Assembly (NCBI RefSeq): GCF_000711885.1
Contig: NZ_JONK01000007.1
Coordinates: 107,540-171,539 of the forward strand
DNA length: 64,000 nucleotides
Direction: 5' to 3'
From: Chromobacterium haemolyticum DSM 19808
Lineage (GTDB): Bacteria > Pseudomonadota > Gammaproteobacteria > Burkholderiales > Chromobacteriaceae
Position 1 is the stretch's first letter; every line of letters starts with the position of its first letter. Made by a program: the position numbers and the translations under genes. The notes under the pieces were generated by a model. That model saw nothing but the letters and a program-made list of their open reading frames with translations, made no database searches and was not told the origin of the DNA. This document shows, in pieces, positions 57,982 through 64,000 of this stretch.

Positions 57982-58580
57982 GGGCTTTCCTCCAAATGGG
58001 CGATGGGCGCCTTGCGCGTCTTGCGCCAAGGCTTGCGGGAGGGCTTGGCCGGCGGCGGCGACGCGGCCGGGGCCGATGCGGAGACGTCCGCCAATGGGGC
58101 GGCGGCGGGCCGCAGAGCGTCGACAATGCGGTTGCGCTCCAGCAGCACCGCCAAATGGATCAGCTGGCGGCCGTCCACCCGGATGCGCAGCGGCGCGTAG
58201 CCGGGCGGCTTGCTGGCGAAATCGGCGTCCGCCAACAGCCAGACCGGGTCCGAGCCGGACGCCGGCAGCAGCACTTGCTGCACCTGGTTGGGCGCCACCA
58301 CGTGGCGGGATTCGGCCGCCACTTCCCGGCCGCGCTGGGCGCAGCTGGAATCCTCCAGCCCGGCAGGCGGCAGCCAGTTGGCTTCTCGCACCACGTACAG
58401 GCAGACCTGCACCGGCCGCGGTCCGCCGCCGCTGTTGTTGAGCTGGCCGCCGCCCACCAGGGTGACGTGCAACTGGCGCGGCCCGTCGTCTCCGCGCGAG
58501 GAAAACAGCGAAGAGCAGCCTGGCAGACCAGCCAGCGCGCACAGCAGCAGCGCGCGCCGGACAAAGGGAAAAGAGATCAT
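57978..58580 (-). CDS. tssJ: type VI secretion outer-membrane lipoprotein TssJ
   Basis: This 200-residue lipoprotein has a signal peptide ending in a lipobox LAGLPGC (Cys 22). It continues with PRQLHVTLVGGGQLNNSGGGPRPVQVCLYVV and other strands of the TssJ transthyretin-like fold. The tail (about residues 155-200) is Pro/Ala- and Lys-rich and longer than in many TssJ proteins. It anchors the TssLM complex to the outer membrane. The start touches the PAAR-like gene stop by one base. Confidence 0.93.
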   Translation of the reverse strand: MISFPFVRRALLLCALAGLPGCSSLFSSRGDDGPRQLHVTLVGGGQLNNSGGGPRPVQVCLYVVREANWLPPAGLEDSSCAQRGREVAAESRHVVAPNQVQQVLLPASGSDPVWLLADADFASKPPGYAPLRIRVDGRQLIHLAVLLERNRIVDALRPAAAPLADVSASAPAASPPPAKPSRKPWRKTRKAPIAHLEESP

Positions 58581-58966
58581 TAGCTCAAGGTCATGGTGAT
58601 GGTCTGGGAAGGCGCCACCGTCTGCCCGGCGGTGTTCTGGTTATTGGGCAGATTGGTGTCGGTCAGCCGCGTCTGCGGCGCGCCCTGAATCAGCACCTTG
58701 CCGGAGCCGGTCACGTGGCGGGACAGCGCCGCCACCGTGCCGGAGGCCACCCCGCCCATGGAGCCGCCCTCGTCGCCGTGAGTCATCGGAATGATGGTGT
58801 TGAGGTTGTGCACCGGGCCGCCGGCGTAAATGATGGTCGGCACATTGGGCACCGCCTCCGGCTTGTTGGCGATATTGGCGTAGGTGGACGGAATCCCCAG
58901 CGGCGGGGTCTTGCAGACGTCGGAAGCCGCGAGGGCCATGCCGCCGGCGGAACAATTGGCGAACAT
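58580..58966 (-). CDS. PAAR-like (DUF4150) T6SS spike-tip protein
   Basis: The 128-residue protein has the DUF4150 pattern: FANCSAGGMALAASDVCKTPP near the start, NIANKPEAVPNVPTIIYAGGP, GDEGGSMGGVASGTV and the C-terminal VLIQGAPQTRLTDTNLPNNQN. DUF4150 proteins act like PAAR tips on VgrG and often carry C-terminal toxins, but this one ends right after the core domain, so it has none itself. It sits between the DUF3540 gene and tssJ, with only 12 bp to the former. Confidence 0.88.
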   Translation of the reverse strand: MFANCSAGGMALAASDVCKTPPLGIPSTYANIANKPEAVPNVPTIIYAGGPVHNLNTIIPMTHGDEGGSMGGVASGTVAALSRHVTGSGKVLIQGAPQTRLTDTNLPNNQNTAGQTVAPSQTITMTLS

Positions 58967-58978
58967 CGCATTTCTCCT

Positions 58979-59578
58979 TTAGGCAACGTGAATCTGGCCG
59001 GCGTCGAGCTTCAACAGCGAAGCCGAACTCAGCGCCGTGCTCTTGGCGTGCAGCCCCATGTGGCGGTCCGCGTGCAGCAACAGGCTGCCGCAGTGCTCGG
59101 CGTCGGTGCCGCCGATATGGGTCTGCCGCTCCTGCGCCGAGGTGGCGATGGCCTGGGCGCGGCTATTGAGCTGCCGGCCGCTCAGGCTCAGCTCGCCGTC
59201 GGCGCACAGATGCAGTTCGGCGGCGTGCAGTTGCACGCTGGCCGCGCCCAGTTCCAAGCGGCAAACCCCGCCCGGCTGCGGGCGCTCCAGGATGGCCAAC
59301 ACCCAGCAAGCCTCATCCGCCGCAGCCAGTTGCACCAGATCGCCGCGTTGCGGCCGCACCAGGCAACTGAAGGCGGCGCGCGCCTGGCGCAGCGCGCCGG
59401 ACGGCAGCCGGACCAGCCATTCGCCGTCCTTCTCGCCTTGCGCGCATACCCGCGCCGGCAGCCATTCCTGGCTGGGTCGCGGCGTAGGCGTGCCCACGCG
59501 CAGCGCGCGCAGCACTGGATCGGACTCGGCCGGAGTTTCGGCCCAGGCCAGGGCGCTTTCTTGCATCCATGTCATCAT
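58979..59578 (-). CDS. DUF3540 T6SS-associated protein
   Basis: This 199-residue soluble protein is beta-rich, with an OB-like first half (LPARVCAQGEKDGEWLVRLPSGALRQARAAFSCLVRPQRGDLVQL, read as parts) and a second half of short repeated strands ending in SLLLHADRHMGLHAKS. DUF3540 proteins regularly lie beside DUF2169 and DUF4150 genes in VgrG islands; their precise role is unknown, loading of cargo being the common guess. Overlaps the pentapeptide gene stop by four bases. Confidence 0.82.
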   Translation of the reverse strand: MMTWMQESALAWAETPAESDPVLRALRVGTPTPRPSQEWLPARVCAQGEKDGEWLVRLPSGALRQARAAFSCLVRPQRGDLVQLAAADEACWVLAILERPQPGGVCRLELGAASVQLHAAELHLCADGELSLSGRQLNSRAQAIATSAQERQTHIGGTDAEHCGSLLLHADRHMGLHAKSTALSSASLLKLDAGQIHVA

Positions 59579-60654
59579 GCGGCTCCTCTAGGTCCGGGCT
59601 GCGCCTGTTGCCGCCAAGCCCGGTCTTGCTCAAGTTTGCTATCGTCGAACAGCGCGCCGGCGGTGTCGGCCACGCTCCATGCGCCGCGCGGCTGGCCTAC
59701 CAGCCGGCCCCCGCGGCAGTCGCAGCCGGACAACTTCACCGACTGCAGCGCGGCGCCGCTGGCGTCCAGTCCGCGCAGATTGGCGCCTGACAGGTTGACC
59801 TGCTCCAGCCGCGCCTGCCGCAGCGATAGCCGCGGCGCGTTCAATTGCTCAAAAGCGCAATCCTCCAAGCGCGCGCCGTCGAACATGGCCTGCTCCAGAT
59901 CCGCCTCGCGCGTCTGCACTCGGCGCAGCCGGGCCTGGTCGAAACTGGCGCCGACCAGGCGGCTGGAGCGGATGGCGCCGCCGTTCCAGACACTGTGCGA
60001 CCAGGCCGCCTGTTTCAGTTCGCAGTGGTCCAGCGCCATATGCTCCAGTTCGCAATCTATCCAGCGCGCGTTCAAGCCGCGGCAGGCGCTCAGCGCCACG
60101 CGCCGCGCCTGGCTTTGGCCGTGAATGAAGTTGTGCAGCTCGGCCTCCTCCACGCTGAAGCCGTCCAGCTGATTGCGTATCCAGGCGCTGTCCGACCAGC
60201 AGCCGCCTTGCAGCCGCCATTCCCGCAGCCGGCAGTCGACGAAAGAGCCGTGCTCGCTGCGAACATCGCTGACGTGCCAGCCAGCGGCGTCCAATTCCAC
60301 GCAGGAAAAATCCCGTTGCCGCCCGCCCCGCCACTGGGCCCCGGACGCAATCACCCGCTGCCACCCCACCCGCTCCAGCTCGCACTCCTCCCAGACGCAG
60401 TCGATGAACTGGCTGTCGGCGCAACCCATCTCATGCCAGACGCAACGCTCGAAACGATTGGTTTCGAAGCGGCAATTGACGAAGCGCGCTTCCTTAAAGC
60501 GGCACTGTCGCCAGTGCACGCGCTCGAAACTGCAATCGATGTAGACCACGCGGCTCAGCGTCTCCGCCGGCGGCGCGTCGAATCGCCGCCCCTCCACCAC
60601 GGCGGGCAACGCTCCGGCCAGCTCCCGCAACGAGGCCTCCCGCGCCGCGCTCAT
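59575..60654 (-). CDS. pentapeptide-repeat protein, T6SS island
   Basis: The 359-residue protein is a long quadrilateral beta-helix: residues about 30-340 follow the A(D/N)LXX-like five-residue rhythm (CSFERVHWRQCRFKEARFVNC, read as pentads; later ARLEDCAFEQLNAPRLSLRQA). Cys and Trp are unusually frequent in the stack. I start at ATG 60654, four bases into the overlap with the preceding gene's stop. It is a shorter relative of the C-terminal half of the upstream DUF2169 protein. Function: possibly cargo adaptor or effector, unproven. Confidence 0.8.
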   Translation of the reverse strand: MSAAREASLRELAGALPAVVEGRRFDAPPAETLSRVVYIDCSFERVHWRQCRFKEARFVNCRFETNRFERCVWHEMGCADSQFIDCVWEECELERVGWQRVIASGAQWRGGRQRDFSCVELDAAGWHVSDVRSEHGSFVDCRLREWRLQGGCWSDSAWIRNQLDGFSVEEAELHNFIHGQSQARRVALSACRGLNARWIDCELEHMALDHCELKQAAWSHSVWNGGAIRSSRLVGASFDQARLRRVQTREADLEQAMFDGARLEDCAFEQLNAPRLSLRQARLEQVNLSGANLRGLDASGAALQSVKLSGCDCRGGRLVGQPRGAWSVADTAGALFDDSKLEQDRAWRQQAQPGPRGAA

Positions 60655-62867
60655 TGCGCCCTCCTCGGCCAATCCTGGCGCCCGGTTTCCAAATTGCCGC
60701 GCCAGCCCCCGCTGGACGGCGGCTGCATCCAGGCGGTTTTGGCGTCGATCAGATTGCAGCCCTCCATCCGGCTCTCGCTCAGGCTTGCGCCGTAGAACAG
60801 GGCGTCCTTCAACGCGCAAGCTTCGAAGCGGGCTCGTTCCAGCTTGGCGTGGGTGGCGTTAAGGCCGTCCAGCGCGCAACTCCGCCACAACGAATCCGGC
60901 GCTCGCAAGCGTTGCGCGTGCAGTTGCGGGCAGGCGCAGTGCTCAATCCGCAGTTGCGCAGCGTCCAGATCCTGCCAACTGCAAGACAGCAGCTCGCAGT
61001 CTTCCAGCCGCGCCTGGCGCAGCGAGCTGCCGTGGGACAATACGCCGAAACGCTGCTGGCAGCGCTGCCAGACGCTGGCGGACAGATCCGTGTCCAGCGC
61101 GCTGAACTTCAACAGCCGGCATTGCCGCCAGCCGCTACGCGGCAGTTGGCACTCCACTAGCCCAAGTCCGTCGGCTTGTACCCCGGTGAAATGCCAATCC
61201 TCCGCACGAACCCGGCACCAATTGACCTGGTCCCAACGCAGCTGGCCAACCCGGCCGCCGGCGCCGCCCTCGCCCTGCACCGTGACCGCGCGCCAGGCGC
61301 CGCCGTTAATCGCGATGTCGTCCAGCCGGCAATCCTCTATGCCCAACTGCGCCAGTTCGACGCCGTTCCAAACGCTGGCGCCCAGATTGGAGCGGTTCAG
61401 ACCGCCGCCGGTCCAGCGCACCGCGTCCAGCACGGTGCCGGCCAGCGAGCAATCGACGAACTGCACCTGTTCCAGCCGGCATTGCCGCCAACGGCCGTGG
61501 TCCAATTTGCAGCGTTCGAAGCGCACCTGGCTTAGCTCGTGGCCGTCGAAAATCAGGCCGCTCAGGTCGGCGTCGCATATGGTCAACTCGCTCCAGGGGC
61601 CGCGTTCGCCTTGCAGCCGCTCGCGCCAGTTCTCCCCGTCGGCCGCCGCTTGCGGCAGGCCGGCCAAGGCGTTTTCATTGGCGCGAACAAAGGACTGCAG
61701 CCGGGTTTGCGCCGCCTGCGCCTCGCGCAAGGCCTTATGATTTTGTTCCAGCCGCGCGCGAATCTCGGCGCGGTCGCGCGGGGGCGGCGCGAAGCGCGGG
61801 TGGTCAGCGGAGTCGAGTATCTGCTCCCAGACCCAGCCGCGCGCTGGATCCGGCATCAGCGCGTGATCGGCCAACAGCAAGGGGTCTTGATCGTCCAAGC
61901 GGGAGCGGCGCTCGGCGAAGGCGGCCAGCTCCGCCGGCCGTTCAGGTTCGGCGGCGTCCTTGAAGCCCAGCGCCAGCCGGCCGACGCCGTCGTCCAATAC
62001 ATAATCCAGCGGTAGAAAGCCGTTCCACCACATCACGCCCAGGTCCGCGTCCGGCAGCAGCCACACGGTTTGCAATGCCAGTTCCGGCCGTTCGTCCAGC
62101 GGGCCGTCCCCCCGCCCCGCCAGCAACAGCGGCCGCACAGCCGGCAACCGTCCCTGGACTTCTCCGCCGCGAAAGCCGCTAAGCGCGAACGGCGCTTGAG
62201 CCGGCCAGCAGGCCTGGTCCGACCACTGGTCCGGCGCCGCCTGCTGGAAAAAGCGCAGATCGGTGGCCGCCGGCCATCCCATATGGCTACCGTCGTCCGC
62301 CATTGCTTGCGGCGAGCCGGCGAAGCGCGGCTGCCATTGGCGGCGCTCCGGCCAATCGCTGCCCAACGGCCCCATCGCCGCCAGCGGCGCCGGGCTCACG
62401 TTCAAGCCGCGGACCCGTTGCAAAGGCGGCGACGCGTGGCGTTGGCCGAAAGGATTTTCGCCTTGCAGGCCGGCCGCCGCCTGGCGCGGGTCCAGCGCCA
62501 GGCTGGCCTCGACGCGTCCGCCGTCCATACGTGGCTGCGCCCGGCAGCTCGCGATCTTGCGCACGCCGCCCAACTCGGCCTCGGCCAGCCAGTCCAATAC
62601 GCCGACGCCGGCCGCCGGGCCGCGATAATGCGCGCTGCCCAGCAGCAGCCATTCAGCGCGCAGCTTGGGCATTGCCGGTTCGAACAGCGGCAGCGCCGGC
62701 TTGGCCGCCTTGATCGCCTCCCAGCACGCGGCCTCGTGCGCCAGGATGAAGGGATCGCTCAGGCGGAAACCGATGCCGACGCCGATGCGCAACATGGCTT
62801 GGGAACCGATCTGGGTGCGCGACGAGGAAACAAGCGCCGCCTGGGGTTTGATATGACGCAAGGGCAT
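60651..62867 (-). CDS. DUF2169 plus pentapeptide-repeat protein, T6SS adaptor
   Basis: The 738-residue protein joins an N-terminal DUF2169 domain (about residues 1-340: RIGVGIGFRLSDPF, PKLRAEWLLLGSAHY and MGPLGSDWPERRQWQPRFAG are typical) to a helical linker (about 355-400) and a C-terminal pentapeptide beta-helix (about 420-720). DUF2169 proteins are known T6SS partners that sit between VgrG and a PAAR-like protein, thought to help load effectors. The stop of vgrG is one base into this start (ATG 62867). It is followed by the second pentapeptide protein. Confidence 0.85.
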   Translation of the reverse strand: MPLRHIKPQAALVSSSRTQIGSQAMLRIGVGIGFRLSDPFILAHEAACWEAIKAAKPALPLFEPAMPKLRAEWLLLGSAHYRGPAAGVGVLDWLAEAELGGVRKIASCRAQPRMDGGRVEASLALDPRQAAAGLQGENPFGQRHASPPLQRVRGLNVSPAPLAAMGPLGSDWPERRQWQPRFAGSPQAMADDGSHMGWPAATDLRFFQQAAPDQWSDQACWPAQAPFALSGFRGGEVQGRLPAVRPLLLAGRGDGPLDERPELALQTVWLLPDADLGVMWWNGFLPLDYVLDDGVGRLALGFKDAAEPERPAELAAFAERRSRLDDQDPLLLADHALMPDPARGWVWEQILDSADHPRFAPPPRDRAEIRARLEQNHKALREAQAAQTRLQSFVRANENALAGLPQAAADGENWRERLQGERGPWSELTICDADLSGLIFDGHELSQVRFERCKLDHGRWRQCRLEQVQFVDCSLAGTVLDAVRWTGGGLNRSNLGASVWNGVELAQLGIEDCRLDDIAINGGAWRAVTVQGEGGAGGRVGQLRWDQVNWCRVRAEDWHFTGVQADGLGLVECQLPRSGWRQCRLLKFSALDTDLSASVWQRCQQRFGVLSHGSSLRQARLEDCELLSCSWQDLDAAQLRIEHCACPQLHAQRLRAPDSLWRSCALDGLNATHAKLERARFEACALKDALFYGASLSESRMEGCNLIDAKTAWMQPPSSGGWRGNLETGRQDWPRRAQ

Positions 62868-64000
62868 CAGCTTTTGACCTCCATGCCGACTTTTTTCAGA
62901 TCCACGCCGGTGTCCGAGTAGGACGCGCCGGTGTAGGAGTATTTGAAACCGGTGGTGGAGCTGCTAAAGCCGGTGCTGCTGACTTCCGAGCCCACGGAAC
63001 TGATGCTGGAACCGGTGCTGGACATCTTGCTGCCCACCGCTTTGATTTCAGCGCCGGTCAGCGAAGTGTCGCTGCCCACCAGCTTGACCGAGGCGCCGGT
63101 GGTGGACGCCGAACAGCCGGTGACGCTGGCGTCGGACCCGGTGGTGGACATCTTGCTGCCGACCACCTTGGTGGCGCTGCCGGTGGTCGACATCTCCGTG
63201 CCCGTCACGCTGATTGAGGTACCGGTGTCCGACATCGAAGTGCCGATCACGCTCTTGGAGCTGCCGGTCACCGACATCTTGTTGCCGGTCACGCTGGTGG
63301 AGGTGCCGGTATAGGACGAAGACACGCCGATCATGCTTTGCGACATGCCGGTCGCCGATACGCTGGTGCCCGTCATCGAGGCGGACACGCCGGTCATGCC
63401 CTGCGAGGTGCCGGTCACCGAGGTGCGTGTGCCGGTCAGGCTGGTGGACACCCCGGTAAAGCTGGTGGACACCCCGATGAAGCTCGTCGATATCCCGACG
63501 AAGCTGGTGGAAACCCCCTTAAAACTGGTGTCCACCCCGGTAAAGCCGGTGGAAACGCCGGTAAAACTGGTCGACACCCCGATGAAGCTGGTGGACAGGC
63601 CGGTAAAGCTGGTCGATACCCCGGTGAAGCTGGCCGACAAGCCGGTGAAGGACACCGACACCCCCGTGAAACTGATCGAAGCCCCAGTGACCGAAGTGGA
63701 CGTGCCCTTGACCGAGATGTTCTTGTCCTGGCCCACCGCCTCCGAGCTGTTGCGCTCGGTGGTCTGCTGCATGTCGCGCTCGGCGTGCACCATCACCCGC
63801 TCGGCGCCGCGCTGGTCGTCGAAAGTGATCTGGCTGGCGTTGCTGTAGCGGCCCTGCTTCAAGGAGCGGGTCACCAGGCCGGTGTAACGGATGTCTTTCG
63901 GCAAGTCGTACGGCGTGGGGTTGTCGCCGTTGTAGACGATGCCGGTCACCATGGGCCGGTCCAGATCGCCGTCCACATAAGTGACCAGCACTTCCTGACC
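62867..64000 (-). CDS. vgrG: type VI secretion spike protein VgrG, C-terminal part with heptad-repeat needle (partial)
   Basis: The gene enters from the right edge of the window and is read leftwards. The first visible residues (GQEVLVTYVDGDLDRPMVTG) and DDQRGAERVMVHAERDM are the conserved OB-fold and gp5-like parts of VgrG. From 63706 to 62870 the protein is 279 residues of a strict seven-residue repeat of the form G-x-S-x-S-x-T, about 40 units without a break, ending in DLKKVGMEVKS. This would continue the trimeric beta-helix spike as a very long needle. Ordinary VgrG beta-helices have eight-residue VxVG-type repeats. No toxin domain follows. Confidence 0.92.
   Translation of the reverse strand, partial: GQEVLVTYVDGDLDRPMVTGIVYNGDNPTPYDLPKDIRYTGLVTRSLKQGRYSNASQITFDDQRGAERVMVHAERDMQQTTERNSSEAVGQDKNISVKGTSTSVTGASISFTGVSVSFTGLSASFTGVSTSFTGLSTSFIGVSTSFTGVSTGFTGVDTSFKGVSTSFVGISTSFIGVSTSFTGVSTSLTGTRTSVTGTSQGMTGVSASMTGTSVSATGMSQSMIGVSSSYTGTSTSVTGNKMSVTGSSKSVIGTSMSDTGTSISVTGTEMSTTGSATKVVGSKMSTTGSDASVTGCSASTTGASVKLVGSDTSLTGAEIKAVGSKMSSTGSSISSVGSEVSSTGFSSSTTGFKYSYTGASYSDTGVDLKKVGMEVKS
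62870..63706 (-). repeat. tandem 21-bp coding repeats (about 40) in vgrG
   Basis: The 21-bp units encode GxSxSxT heptads. The first dozen (about 63400-63700) are most alike (GVSTSFT), later units diverge (GSKMSTT, GTEMSTT). Variation is mostly at codon positions that keep Gly, Ser and the aromatic or Thr residue. The unit length matches the protein period, so the array can change length without losing frame. Confidence 0.9.

Noticed and set aside
57982..58542. 187-residue upstream extension of TssK
   Set aside because: It is the out-of-frame reading of tssJ, extremely Arg/Ala/Gly-rich, and TssK has a conserved start with a strong ribosome site at 57981.
62870..63706. CRISPR-like or noncoding tandem repeat
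   Set aside because: The 21-bp period has no spacers and encodes a continuous heptad repeat in frame with VgrG.
1..64000. tRNA, rRNA and CRISPR loci
   Set aside because: I looked for cloverleaf-like sequences, rRNA signatures and regularly spaced repeats and saw none; a tool search could still find a tRNA I missed.

Overview
The window is high-GC DNA of a free-living proteobacterium. The gene content (DUF1120 fimbriae, NudC, YbdK, a T6SS with DUF2169/DUF3540/DUF4150 partners, complete anthranilate and 3-oxoadipate catabolism) suggests a beta-proteobacterium of the Neisseriales, most likely Chromobacterium. This is inference from family resemblance; there is no rRNA or tRNA gene here to settle it.

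Layout. 1-3.1 kb: a small secreted Cys-rich protein, decayed DNA with a broken sulfate-binding-protein gene, and a secreted YVTN beta-propeller. 3.1-7.7 kb: housekeeping genes nudC, ybdK-like, a CPA2 antiporter, mtfA and an HpaR-type MarR regulator. 7.8-10.1 kb: lower-GC accessory DNA with a small DNA-binding protein under a strong palindrome, a DUF2239 protein and an alpha/beta hydrolase.

10.14-17.80 kb: a filamentous phage (inovirus) prophage flanked by dif-like XerC/XerD sites, with Rep, ssDNA-binding protein, coat protein followed by a terminator, pIII-like adsorption protein, pVI-like protein, Zot and a repressor whose reading frame ends inside the right att site. A degenerate second inovirus copy follows directly (17.8-19.0 kb). 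A noncoding block of about 170 bp is almost unchanged between the two copies although the neighbouring gene is broken.

19.1-24.5 kb: a chaperone-usher fimbrial operon on the minus strand. 25.0-29.7 kb: dabB-dabA inorganic-carbon uptake genes plus a DUF6671 protein, with a divergent NhaR-like LysR regulator. 31-35.5 kb: c-di-GMP and two-component signalling (EAL protein; operon of PAS-PAS kinase, single-domain receiver, REC-GGDEF-EAL). 35.6-50.9 kb: a full catabolic island. AntABC turn anthranilate into catechol, CatA/CatB/CatC make 3-oxoadipate enol-lactone, PcaD makes 3-oxoadipate, PcaIJ and PcaF yield succinyl-CoA and acetyl-CoA; PcaR and a CatM/BenM-type LysR control it, and exact matches to the known PcaR and CatM/BenM boxes lie at the right promoters. 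50.9-64 kb: part of a type VI secretion locus (tssM, tssL-OmpA, tssK, tssJ, a PAAR-like protein, DUF3540, two pentapeptide-repeat proteins, and the C-terminal end of a VgrG with about 40 uninterrupted heptad repeats).

A dispersed palindromic repeat with ends like AACCTGTT/AACAGGTT occurs at least seven times, mostly inside or between operons, including between antB and antC and between tssL and tssK.
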